Source: Diphasiastrum complanatum (Eukaryota; Streptophyta; Lycopodiopsida; Lycopodiales; Lycopodiaceae). Taken from it: a DNA stretch of 64,000 nt. The translations under genes and the position numbers were made by a program. Below the pieces are notes generated by a model. That model did no database searches, was not told the DNA's origin, and was given only the letters and a program-made list of their open reading frames with translations. This document shows, one piece after another, positions 21,511-34,271 of the stretch (its first letter is position 1; each line of letters begins with the position of its first letter). Location of the stretch: assembly GCA_029204225.1 (NCBI GenBank), contig CM055111.1, positions 16,229,019 to 16,293,018 on the forward strand. The letters run 5' to 3'.

Positions 21511-24500
21511 ATGGTGAAGAGGCTTGTTGAAGAACCTTATCAAGGTGTTCGAAATCTGCATGAGGATATGCCACAGGTAGACCATGGTAGCATGAGAGAA
21601 GATTTAATCGGGAAGAGAGTTATAATATGATCAGCACAAGGTGATAAATTGGGTATGGGTTTGGTTTTGTTAGTTTATCCCTATGAGCCTATCATTTTCA
21701 AGGAGCTTGGGAATGGGAACTTAGGGGTGGTTGTAAAATTTATTATTGGGCATACCAATTTTTTATCTAGCATTGGCAACTCAAATCTTGCAAATGTGAA
21801 TTTGATTAGTTGTCCAATGAAACAACTCACTTTTGAATATGGCACTCCATTGAAAATCATTGAAAGAAATGCTTATGTTGATGACAATGATTGCATTCAA
21901 TGTGAAGCTCGAGAGGAAAACAACAATGGCGATGATGGTGGACACCATATGGAGGATATCCTAAATCAACGTGCGGCTAGTAAAAGGAAGTATAAAATGA
22001 TAATAAGTAAGCCTCAAAACAAATTTCATGTTCGCCACTCCAATAAATGTGCACAAGAGGCTGTTCCAAACATGTGACCACCATTGATTTTTGTGAGAAA
22101 AAATGTTGTCAAATGGCAGATCGAGAGAAGACTATGCAACTCAGAGTAGAACATTGGGGACGAAGTCATAGTCAACGCGTGACACGTGCCTATGATAACT
22201 TGGCTATGGCTTGGCATGATGAAAAAAAAGGAAAGCAACTAAAGTTAGCTTTTGATGGAAAAGATATTTGTTGCATTGCTTGGTACACTATACATGGCAT
22301 TCCAAAGACTACTTTTTATAGATACAAGCAACAATACATGGAAGGGACAACAAAAGCAATGCATGGAAATAAAGGCATCATCAGAAAAGCATGGGATCAC
22401 GTCGAAATGGGAAAGGCAATCATACAAGATTTTATTGACAACAATGCAGTAAGGATGCCACATAAAAGCCGCACATCATTTTTTGATGGAGCACGAGAAC
22501 CACAACTTGTTCTCCCGACAATGTATAAGCAAATCAATATTTTGCACGAGGTTAATATTACTTTGAATGAATTGGGATACAAGAGAATGTCAAAGTCTAC
22601 ATTTCACAGAGTATGGCATACAACATTCAAAACTGTTAGTCTTTCAAAGACAAGCACATTTTCAAAGTGTGATATTTGCACATCAATTAAATTGTAGCTA
22701 GAATGTACTAGAAATTGAGTGGAGCATGCAAAATATCTCATGAAAAGAAGAATGCACATGCTTCAACAAATGAGTTGTAGGAATCTTTATTATGGTTGGA
22801 GATTGTACTCGGAACTACCTCCAAATAAGTATTTGTGCATTATTCATGATAAGATGGATCAACAAAAGACATCCATACCATGATTGCAGCCTATACCAAA
22901 ATCATTGGGCCATGTGATGCAATTACCGATATCATTGACAAGAATGATAACACATGGACATGGTCAAAATGGATATGGACACTTTTCAATGGGTCTTTGG
23001 CCAGGGGATCCCAATTTTACAATGGGCTCTCTAGCAATGTGTTACGAAATTTGGAGAGAAAAGACAAGCATGTTTATGGAGACTTGTTGCTTGCAGAGAA
23101 AACATCGTCATCAAGAAATCTGTTTACAGCTTTAACTTCAAGAGTGGCATTGGATTACCATATGGAGGTAAAAAACGAAGATAATAAGCATACACAAGTG
23201 CAATGTGAAGCCATTGAGCATAGCAAAAATAAGGCTGCAACAATGTTTGGTCATCTGCCAGGTGAGAAAGTTGGATGCAACCAAGTCATGGGCTCAACAA
23301 TGCCTACTCAGTTGCAAAGTGAATATGTTCAATGTGCACAAGATAATTCAACAGGATCTGCAAGTTTCAAATGCTTGCCTTCTATGTTGCTACTACAATT
23401 AGACAATTGTGGATCTGAAAATAAGAATAGATATGTGTTTGCATATCTTTCCTTGCTTGTCGCTAGAGGAGTCTTTGAGATGGTTCAATTAGGGTTTCTC
23501 ATGCTGGCGCATAGACATGAGGATTTTGATGCATTGTTTAGTCGCTTCTCAGAAAATCTTAGGAGAAAATGTGTATTCACATTTCCTCATCTAATGCGAT
23601 GCTTCGATGAGTGTACAAGTGCAAATCCCGCTCCATTCCTAGTTAAAGAGGTTCCAAACTTCAAAGATTATGTAGATGGTTGTTTGTGTGATAAGAACAA
23701 AAGATTGGTTGGACACTCCAAAACATTGCAATTTCATTTTTACATGCAAGATGGTGTACCATTGATGCAATACAAAATGCACTCTAAGGCAATTGAATGG
23801 CTACCACAAGAAGGTATTGAGCTTTGGGAGCGTGATTCTCAAAATAAGCCAAAGCTTCCTCAAGGACAACCAAAAATTGTTCCAGTCTTTGAATACATCA
23901 AAGATAATAAGCAAATCTTAGGTCTAAAAAGTTATGTCTCTTTTTGAAAAACAGGGGTGCATGAGGTCAAGAATCATATACAAAGTGGATTCAACTAGTC
24001 ATCGAGTATTGGGAGAACATGATTAATTTTATAAAAACACCGACCGTGCAAGAGCCTATTGTTTGTAAGGAGTTTTGGCCTAGAAGTTCAATCTTTATGG
24101 AAAAAGAAAATCATGTTCACGATGATGATTGAGATATGATGGGATTGAAAGCGCGTGATGGGCATTATTGTGGTCCAGCTCTCAATAAACCAAGGGAAGC
24201 ATTCAACCCTGAGATTGACGAAAAGAAGAATGACTTTATTCTTGTGAGGCCAAGTGACACAATATATTCAATATGGCTAGGAACTACCATGAGTGATATT
24301 GATACAAATAGGACGTCCACAAACTACATGAAAGTGAAGGTACAATATTGGGCTCCTGTCTCACAAAGAAAAGGTGCATCCGATGCTGAGGTATATATTG
24401 ATTGTTGGAATAAGTACTGGCGCTCCAACAAAAGAGATCCTGAGCGATGAGAGAATTTGAACACAATTGTTTGGAGTTGGACAACGAAAGAAGTCTTAGG

Positions 24501-24600
24501 ATGTAAAAATGTAGCTATCAAAATACCAAAAATTGTGTGCTTAAAAGCAAAAGAAAACCTTAAAATGGCAGAGAACAATGACGACGACATTGTAATGTGA
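21511..24600 (+). pseudogene. DUF7869-like gene, broken but uninterrupted (copy 2)
   Basis: The pre-insertion form of the gene at 2318-10487. Open pieces are 21649-22077, 22047-22697 and 22880-23947 (355 codons, spanning the site where Copia-C entered copy 1), then 24136-24450. A KCDIC cysteine pair lies near 22670. ISLTRMITHGHG is near 22925-22960. The DNCGSENKN and HRHEDFDALFSRFS blocks (23402-23545) are in the 355-codon frame. Frameshifts near 22070, 23065 and 24000 and stops such as 22695 are shared with copy 1, so the gene was already dead before duplication. The predicted product would be roughly 900-1000 residues. Cellular role unknown; the His/Asp/Glu pattern suggests a nuclease-fold ancestry. 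Confidence 0.62.
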
Positions 24601-24640
24601 TCATTATTTTGTATTTGAATTGAATAAAATAAAGAGAAAA

Positions 24641-27600
24641 AAAAGCAACCAAACCAAACAAGAAAGAAAATGTTGAATTTGTTCCAACATCAAGAAATAT
24701 TCCCAAAATTACTAAAACAGTGTTCAAAGAAACCTGAAAAGTTAAAAAAGTAACATTTTCAAATCCAATTATAAGTAGCGAGATACCTAGAGATCTGTCG
24801 CCACTTAGAACCCGTTCATATGATATAGTAGAAGACCTTGTCTCCAGAATGCCCAATATTACTTTTAAACAGTTATTAGACGATAATCAGTATTATAAGA
24901 AAGAAATTAAGCAATTTTTGCAAAGGAAAAAGAAAAGAGAAGCGAAGTTACCATTAGTCAACGTAGGGTTAGTTAACTACGGTCATAAGGGTCAATCCGA
25001 GATTCAGGTAGTCATCAATGGCTGCATTTTAGCTAGTGTGCCCATAGATTCCAGATTTAGCTTAAACATAATGACTAAAGAAACAACATACGAGTTAGGC
25101 ATTCACCATAGAATAACACCCACATTAAGACATTTAAGGTTAGCTGATGCAACTAGACGAGCACCGATAGGAGAATTGTCACAAGTTATAGTCTACATTG
25201 GAGACCATAAGTTCCTAATGGATTTTATTATATTAAAGACTACAAGAGAATCATCATATAAGTATTATTAGGATGACCATGGCTCTACCATGCTGATGTC
25301 ATAACCCACTGGAAGAAGAAGGAGATTACCTTCAGAGATCAGATGGAGACACCGATGAGGAAAAGTCACAAAAAAATTATGATATCCTGGGAAAAAGATA
25401 AGTACGAAGGTGAGACACCTACATCATCCTCGAGCTATACCTCGGATGATGAAGGGATTCAGTCCATAAGGACTGAGGAAGGAGAGAGGTTTGTCACACT
25501 AAGTATACCTGCATATAGTAATAAAGTTGAATATGTAGATAGAGGAGATTGTGGAGTTCTAGAGATTAGTGCTATTATAGGAGACCATATTGTAGATAGA
25601 ATACTAATAGACTCAGGATCCAACATCAACTTAATAACAGAAACAATGGCTAAGGAATTAGGACTAGAAAAACAGATAGAGACTACTACTTACCATGAAA
25701 TCCATTTAGCAAACACATCCAAATGCATACCAATATGTGAGCTAAAAGGTATTAGTGTAGCTATAGAGACATAGATGTTCATTATGAATTTCTTTGTTAT
25801 AAACCTAGTAGATACACCATCGTATTCAATATTATTTGGAAGACCGTGGCTATATCAAGCAGATGCTATTATAAATTGGTCTACCAAACAGATATTTTTT
25901 TCAGACATTCTCACAGCCAGTCAATAGGGGGTTAATTTTGGAGATGGGGAGAGGAGTTAGCCAGACCTGCTGAATCTTGGATCAATTTCATAGAATGTTA
26001 TGAGATTGATGAGGATGAGGAAATGCCAACAACATCCAAGTCAAGGGAAGTTCTGGGTGGAACCAGAGCAATCTTGACCGAAGAGATGGTAGATAAAAAA
26101 GATTATGTAGAAATAGAAATTAATAAAGATAAAATTTTGAATTTTTATAGACACCAATCGGACCAGGAACGTGAAGAGTATATATTGCTTCTTCAGAAAT
26201 ATCAAAACGTATTTGCTTGGTCAATGGACGATTTAACAGGAATACTAGTTAAATGGGAGTTCATAGGATAGATCTTATTCAGGGAACAGTACCTGTTAGG
26301 CAACTCTAATATAGATTAAATCCCAAGTATTCCTTGTTAGTTAAAGACGAATTAGATAGATGTCTTCGAGCGGGTATTATATATCTTGTTCTAAGCAGTG
26401 AGTGGGTGTCACCAATAGTTATAGTACCTAAGAAGAAGACGGGCAAGATTAGAATTTGCCAAGATTTTAGAAAACTAAATGCTGCTACAACAAAGGATTA
26501 TCATCCTCTGCCTTATACAAATACTATTCTTGACCAGGTAGTTGGTCATGAACGTTAGAGCTTTTTAGATAAATTCTCAAGTTATAATCAAGTTTTTATC
26601 AAAGAGGAAGATAGATCCAAGACCACTGATTGGGGGACGTATACATATACGCGAATGCCCTTTGGTCTTTGTAATACACTTGCCACATTCCAACGTATGA
26701 TGACGAATATTTTTCAAAATTATTTAAGGAAGTATTTAGAAATTTTCATGGACGACTTTTGTGTCTATTCATCAACTAAAGACCACTTAGACACATTAGA
26801 AAAGACATTGAGAAGATGTCAAGAGACATCTCTTAAATTGCATCCAGCCAGGTGTTATTTAGGGATGAGGGAAGGCATCTTGTTAGGACATAAAACTTCG
26901 AAGGACGGTATATAAGCTGACATCAAAAAAGTAAAAATGATTTTAGAATTGTTAGAACCATCTAATCTACGAGAGCTTAGAGGTTTTGTAGGACACATAA
27001 AATATTATCGTAGGATAATTAAGGATTATGCCATAGTAGTAACTCCTTTAACAAGTTTATTAAAAAAGTCTGTTGAGTACCATTGGTCATAGGACCATCA
27101 GCAAGCTTTTGATAAATTGAAACAGCCATTAGCAGAAGCCACTAGAGTTAGACCTCCAAATTGGGTTAAAAAGTTCCATGTATATGTAGATACATCATCA
27201 TTTGCAATAGGTGTAGTGCTTAGTTAGAAAGATGACCAAAATATAGATTACCCAATTTATTATAAGGGTAGACAACTCGCTGCATCAGAAAAGAACTGTT
27301 CTGCTATAGAGCATGATGCACTAGGAATGATTTATTTAGTAAAGAAATTTAGACATTATGATACCTTTGTGTTTTTCATGTAGATCATTACACATTGAAA
27401 CATTTAGTGAATAAACCTGATCTTTCGGGTAGGGTAGCTAGATGGGTATTGTTATTAGATGAGTTTAATTATGAAGTAGAATTAAGAAGAGGCAAGGATC
27501 ATCAAAATGCTGATTATATATCTTGCCTCCAAAAAATCAGTTTGAACCCATTTCGGATGAATTTTTGGATGAACAAATAATGCTTATCCAAATGGAAACA

Positions 27601-27753
27601 TCAATTTATATGGACATTATTAACTTTTTACAAGACCAAATTTATCCTGAACATTTTAATAAACAACAAAAAATTGTTTTATTTTCAAAAGTAGGACCTT
27701 ATACGATTATAAACAGATTATTGTAGAGAGACTCAAATTCCTATAGTGGAGTT
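24641..27753 (+). pseudogene. Gypsy-X remnant (copy 2)
   Basis: Same layout as 10528-13640: gag tail, protease 1 (IDSR near 25044), protease 2 (IDSGS near 25607), RT (FMDDFCVYS near 26745) and RNase H (to about 27580), then truncation. Copy 2 keeps CAG (Gln) at 25673, where copy 1 has a TAG stop, so its second protease frame runs 25343-25774 and is longer. Position 26440 is C here and T in copy 1; 26997 is A here and G in copy 1. It cannot make protein as it stands. Confidence 0.85.
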
Positions 27754-27772
27754 GCATGGAAAGTCCACTTAA

Positions 27773-28121
27773 CTGAACTAATTCACCTACCAGATATCCA
27801 CATGTGTAACTGCATGCATGGATATTGCATGTACTGCATGTAAACTCATAAAACTGCCAACATGTGTAGATCATAGAAACTAATTTGCATGTTGCATGCA
27901 CTGATTGCATGTGGCTTGCATGCATACAGAAAGATATTGCATGCTATCTAAACAATTGCATGTCATCAAAATTGAATCTACCTAACCCAAACTCGACCTA
28001 TTCTAGAAGGTTATGTGCTCAATTTACATACCTTTTATGTACATCACGAATTATAATGGAAATAACCATGGACATGGCCCCAAACTCGAGATAGGAAGAT
28101 AATATTTCTATAATCTTCACA
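27773..28121 (-). repeat. 3' LTR of Copia-B (copy 2), outer end approximate
   Basis: Duplicate of 13660-14008, including the GCATG cluster (about 27808-27968). This copy is the one next to the rest of Copia-B once Copia-A3 is removed. Confidence 0.5.
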
Positions 28122-28496
28122 CTCCTTAAAATTTATGTTCCTATCAACATAGACTTCGATATTAGGCCAAGATTACACCTCATCTTGATAAAGACATTCT
28201 TGAGTAGAGACTTGGTAAGAAGATCTGCAACATAATTTGAAGATGCAACATGTTCCAATGATATCTCTCTCCCAAAGAATTTTTCTCTTACAAAATGATG
28301 AGCCACTTCGGTATGTTTGCTCCTTGCATGGAACACTGGATTATTTGCAAGAGCCTGAGTAAAACTGTTATCATTCTTGATAATTGGAAGAACTTGATCT
28401 GCATAACACTTTAGCTCCAAAAGTAGCCTTTTGATCCATAAAACCTCCTTTCTTGTGGTTGTAAGAGATTTGTATTTAGCTTCACAAGATGATAAG
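28122..28496 (-). pseudogene. Copia-B RNase H C-terminus (copy 2, joins the part at 34926)
   Basis: The minus-strand frame 28133-28496 encodes the C-terminal RNase H segment with ANNPVFHARSKH and NYVADLLTK. It is separated from its own upstream half (34926 onward) by Copia-A3; the ATAAG at 28492-28496 is repeated at 34926-34930. Differences from copy 1 include a Phe for Leu near 28277. Confidence 0.9.
28492..28496. repeat. Target-site duplication ATAAG, left of Copia-A3
   Basis: ATAAG is repeated at 34926-34930, and the Copia-B RNase H frame is continuous across the two halves. Confidence 0.93.
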
Positions 28497-29152
28497 TGTG
28501 AAAAATACAGATCCTAAGTGGATCTAAACTCCAAGATCATTGGCTTGAATGCTTGCACTCCAAACTACATAAGCTAGGAATTGGCAACACATTCTATGCT
28601 ACCTAGAATGCAAAGAACTTGATTAAAAAAACATTTACCACAAATGAAAACTTCCATAAACATCAAGTGCGGCCCAAAATAACATTATACAGTCCATAAT
28701 ACATCAACCTACCACTTTTGGAAAGCACCTAAGATCATACACAATAGCTTGAAGACAATACACACAACAATGCTCTCAATGGAGGAAGAAACAATGACAA
28801 TGATCTATTGATCTCAATGAAGCATACAAAAGGTTTCTCCAACCTGTTCTCCACGACTTCCCTACTATTTATGGATGAGGAAGATGACTCTCTCTCCTCT
28901 CTCTAGAAGGTACTTGACCCTAGATATTCCCTATATAGGAAAAATAGCTAAAAATGGCTTATATGACCAAAATACATCAAAATGGTCTCATTTTGAAGGG
29001 TATGAAGTTTGACAGTTTATCATACTGAAAAAATACAATAAATAAAAACATTGTGGCCTGGTTCACACGTGCGAAACTCCATAACCAAAACTATTTACAA
29101 TTTTAGCCAATTTAGGCCTCAAACTAGCTAGGAAATGTTGACAATTTTCACA
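28497..29152 (-). repeat. 3' LTR of Copia-A3
   Basis: Shares the left-LTR variants of Copia-A2. Contains the G-box palindrome variant CACACGTGCG near 29066. Confidence 0.94.
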
Positions 29153-32100
29153 CTCCCTCTTCAACATTGGATGCTAGTTTCAACATAGTCTTTGAGCACA
29201 TTCCAAGATTAGATCTATGCATTAAATATAGGTCCTTTCCCAATGGTTTGGTGAAGATATCAGCCACACACTCCTTTGAAGAGACATGTTGAAGCTCCAC
29301 CTCTTTGGCAATGACTTGATCTCTCACAAAATGGTGAACAATCTCAATGTGCTTGCTCCTTGCATGAAAAACAGGATTGCTTGCCAAGCTTTGGGCTGAA
29401 AGGTTATCACAAAGTATGATTGGAGTCTTCTCTGGTTCCAGCAAGTGAAGATCCAATAACATCCTCTTGATCCAAAGAATCTCCTTGGTGCATGTTGTTA
29501 ATGCCTTGTACTCGGCTTCGGTGGAAGATAGAGAGCTAGTTGGTTGCTTCTTTGATAGCCATGAGACCACTCCATCTCCAAGATATATTGCAAAGGCACT
29601 TGTTGACTTCCTATCCATTTGATCACCTGCAAAATCTGAATCTGAAAATCCACAAAGGTTAGGTGTAGTACCTCCATACAAGATGCCAAAATCTCTAGAT
29701 CCCGAGATGTATCTAAGTACTCTCTTTCCTAGCTTCCAATGAGCCTCACTAGGATCTTGCATAAATTGACTTAGTTTACCAACCACAAAGCTTAGATCAG
29801 GTCTTGTGATGGTTAACCATATAAGAGATCCTATTAGCTTTCTATAGAGAGTAATGTCCTTGAAGGATCTTTCATTACTTCTTGTAGTTAGCTTTACATT
29901 TGATTCCATAGGAGTAGAAACAACTTTACAATCTTCCATATGAAACCTTTTTAGAATAGAGTTAACATACTTTTCTTGACATATGAATGTAGATTTAGAA
30001 GTTCTAATAATCTCTATTCCTAAGATATAATGAAGTTTACCAAGATCTTGAATTTCAAACTCTCTTTTGAGTGCCATCTTGATTTCATCTATATCTAGAT
30101 TGTTACCACCACTTAAGATAATGTCATCAACATAGATCAAAAGTAAAGTGATATCATTTTCATTCAATCTAAAGTAGAGAGAATGATCATACTCACTCAT
30201 AACAAAGTTTTGAGAAAGTAAGAAGGAATTGAGCTTAGCATACCAACTCCTTGGTGCTTGCTTTAGCCCATACAAACTCTTTTGGAGATAGCACACATGA
30301 TTAGGCTCATCATGTGAAACATAGCCCTCGGGTTGCTCCATGTAAATATCTTCTTCAAGATCACCATTCAAGAAGGCATTAGTAAAATCCATTTGCCACA
30401 TATCCCAATCATAAAGAGTTGCAAGAGAGATTAGAATTCGAATAGTTACCATCTCTGCCACGGGTGCAAAGGTCTCATCATAGTCAATACCATATTCTTG
30501 AGCATACCCCTTTGCCACCAACCTTGCCTTGTACTTGTTGATTGATCCATCTTGATTTGTCTTGATCTTGAAGATCCACTTACAACCAATTGCCTTCTTG
30601 TCCTTTGGAAGCTTTACCAACCTCCATGTGTTGCTTTGATGAGTGCTTGATGCTCATGATCCATGGCTTGGATCCATTCCTTCTTTTGAATTGCTTCACC
30701 TACACAAGTTGGTTCATCAAAAGAGGTAAGAAAAGCAAAGTTAGAGCTTTCCACCACTTGCTTTCCTTTTTCATCATAGGTTAGCCTTGATGGCTTAGCC
30801 CTTTGCCTTTGAGTCTTCCTTGAAGTTTGCTTTGGAGTGGCATCTCCATCTTCATCCAAGACATCTTGCACATCATGATGATTAGTAGGCACATCAACAT
30901 CAACATCAACAACATTGGAAACATTCTCTTCATGAAAGATGACATCCCTACTTATGACAACTTTCTTTGTAGAAGGAATGTACACTTTGTAAGCCTTGCT
31001 TACTTCACTATAGCCAACAAACACACCCTTCTTTGATGAAGGATCTTCTTTAGTTCTATCATCAAGTGTGATATTGACAAAACATGTACATCCAAAGATC
31101 CTACAATGCTTGACACTCGGCCTTCTACCATAAAGAACCTCATGAGGAGTTTTACCATCCAAGGAAGCACTTGTCCATCTATTACATAGATAGTTAGCAC
31201 ATGCTAAAGCTTCCCCCCAAAAAGACTTAGCAAGATTAGCATGTAGTCTCATTGCCTTGGCACATTCACAAAGGGTTCTATTCTTCCTCTCGGCCACTCC
31301 ATTCTATTGTGGAGTCCTTGGACTAGACATCTCCCTCTTAATCCCATGTGCTATACAAAAGTCTTTGAACCTATTTGAGGTGTATTCCCCTCCATTATCA
31401 GATCTTAAGCATTTGATCTTTGTATTGAATTGGTTTTCCATTTCATTCTTGAACTTGACAAATGCAGCAAACACTTCATCCTTACTTTTAAGAAGATAGA
31501 TCCAAGTATACCTACTAAAGTCATCAATGAAAGTTGCATACATCTTTGCCCCACCATTGCTAGTTGTACTAGAAGAATGAATATCAGAATGCACAAGTTG
31601 AAAAGCTTCTTTAGATCTAGAAGTAGATCTAGAATAAGCAAGTCTATGAGATTTGGACAAGGCACAATGTTCACAAACACTATTGTTTGCAACAAGACTT
31701 TTAGGGAGACCAAGAACAAGCTCTTTCTTGCCATTACCTCCAAAGATTTGAAGTTGGGATGGCCCAACCTCTTGTGCCAAACTTCTTGGTTTGTCAATTG
31801 CTCCCTAGCCATACATCCTTCATGATTAGAGATCACACATGCATCAAGCTTGAAAAGTTTACCATGCCTCCTACCTTGAGCAATCAAGGATCCACATTTA
31901 CTTATCAAACATGCATCTCCAATGAACTCCACATCAAGTCCTTTGTCAATCATTTGACTTACACTAAGCAAATTCTTAGTGATTGAAGGAATGTACAAAA
32001 CATTTTCAAGATTTGCTTTCCTATTTGTTGAAAGGGAAATAGGAATAGTGCCTATGCCTTTGATGTCACATTGACCATCATTTGCAGTGTAGATGATGTT

Positions 32101-33099
32101 ACCTTCTCCCTCATAAGACAATAAGGATGTAAAGTATTCCTTATGTCTTGTCATGTGAGATGAGGCTCCACTATCAATCCACCAAGGATCATTATCATCT
32201 ATGTTGGCTAACAAACTTGAAGTCATAACAAGTGATTCACATGTGTTATGTTCTTCCTCATCTATTGTAAGATTTCCTTGCCTCTCTCCTTGCTCTCTTT
32301 TCTTCTTATAACATTCATTTGCAAAATGACCTTTTATCCCACAATAAAAGCACTTGAACTTTGACTTATTGTTCTTAGTAGAAGAGGAAGAGGAAGAGTG
32401 ATCATCATGATCAAAGTTACCACCTTTGGACCATTTCCCTTTGCCTTTACCTTTGCCCTTGAATTTGCCTTTTGTGAAGAAAGCCTCTTCACCTCCACCT
32501 TGCAAGGATGCACCATCAAGCTTTGATTGCAACCTATGTTCTTCAGCCAATAAGATTTCTTGCAAGTCAACCACACTTGGCAAGACTCTTTGAATGGCAA
32601 AACTTTGCACAAGGTTAGCATGTTCATTTAGCAAACCATTCAACATAACTTGGACTATTTCACCATCTTTTATGTTCTCATCAATGCATGCTAAATCATC
32701 ACTTAGGGACTTAACTCTCAAGATAAATGCATGAGCACTTTCACCCTCTCTTTGCCTACTAGAAAATATTTGTCTCCTTAGGGTCAATACCCTAGATGTG
32801 GACTTTGATTCAAAGAGCTTCTTTAAGGCATTCCATGCCTCACTTGCACTTTGACACTTTCCAACTTCCTTGAGAAGTTCATTTGTAACATTCATTTTAA
32901 TGATATGAAGAGCCCTTTTGGCCTTCTTATCAAACCTTTGTTGCTCTTGAAGTGTGAGAGGTCTCTCTTCAATTTCTGCAACTATGTCCATGAGTTCATT
33001 CAACTCAAGTAAGGACTCCATCCTCACTTTCCAAGTAGAGTAGTTTGATGAACTCAACCTTTCACTAGACTCTAGCATGATCCCACCATTGGAAGCCAT
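29148..33099 (-). pseudogene. gag-pol: Copia-A3 gag-pol polyprotein, more decayed than A2
   Basis: Same domain order as Copia-A2: UBN2 gag from ATG 33099, CCHC near 32340, protease DSG near 32180, integrase, RT with YVDD near 30130, RNase H to a TGA inside the LTR. Three breaks are visible. The ancestral frameshift near 31732 is shared with A2. A TAG at 31304-31306 in the integrase sits where A2 has CAG (in PQQNGVAERKN). A 1-bp deletion near 30634 lies just before RT. The last two arose after duplication. RT substitutions relative to A2 include Ala for Glu in the KGYAQ region and Glu for Lys in APVAKM. Confidence 0.92.
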
Positions 33100-34258
33100 G
33101 ATTCTAATGTTTCTTCAACTTTTAGGTTCTGTCCTAAAGCACTTAGCTCTCACTTTTCTCTCAACAAATGATAGATAAAGAGATCTATGAAGATTTAGGA
33201 CCCTAAAACACTTCTATCTTGAACCTAGATGGTTTCCAAGCATAGAAAGGAAGATTGAAACACATGCAACACTTTGCACACACTAAGAATGGATTACAAA
33301 ATCAAACCAACCTGAACACACTCTTGCTTAAGCTCTCAAACTTTCCAGCAAGTGACCAAATCAAGTTATGGTGTGAAGAGTTACTTGCATTCTTAGAAAA
33401 TACCCAAAACTAGGATGCCAAGATTACCTAGTAATGAACAAACTTGATCAACATATGATCAACACACTAAGATATTGATTCAACCTGTAAAACCACATGT
33501 AAACCACACTTCTAAAAGTTTATAAACTCCAGCAAGTGATAAATACAAGATTTAGAGGTGAATGAATGAGCACACTTAGTGAATCACAAGACTAGCTTCA
33601 CTATCTTGTCAAATCTTGGTGTTTAGATGTAGATCTAAGATCACTTCACATGAGAATGATCCTCAACCTGTTAAGAACCTGAAAACACACTTGCATAATG
33701 GTTAACACCTTCCAGCAAATGCTCCAATCAAATTACATAAGGAGAGTTACTTACATGCTCAACAAAGTACACCAAAATTTATGCCAAAATTGATGACAAT
33801 CTTTACAATATGCTCTTCACAATGGAGCTTACAATATGTTCACCCAAAAAAGGGGATCTTTCATCCAAATGGGAGCTTTGCTCAGCCTTTAGGAGAATTA
33901 CAACTCACTCAAAAGAGCATTTGTCATCCACTTAAGGAGAAGTTTCATCCACTTAAGGAGAGTGTTCATCCAAGAATGGAGATTGTCAACAATAGGATTG
34001 AAAAGAACATTGTTAGTATTGAATATGCACAAGCCTCACAATCACAAATGATTAGGTGTTATGATCTGATCCAAAATAGTTTTTTTTCAGCCTCTGATCT
34101 TCAATAGACCTGAAATATGCTTTTGATCCACAAGTTCAACTCACAAAACAAAGGTTAGTAAGATTTGATCAACAAAGCAATGCAAAATCATGCTAGAACT
34201 TGATCAAACATCCAAATATCACCAAAAATGGAATACTTACTATAAATAGAAGCCAACC

Positions 34259-34271
34259 AGCTCTGATACCA
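34259..34271 (-). other. Primer binding site, Copia-A3
   Basis: TGGTATCAGAGCT on the minus strand abuts the LTR at 34272. Confidence 0.92.
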
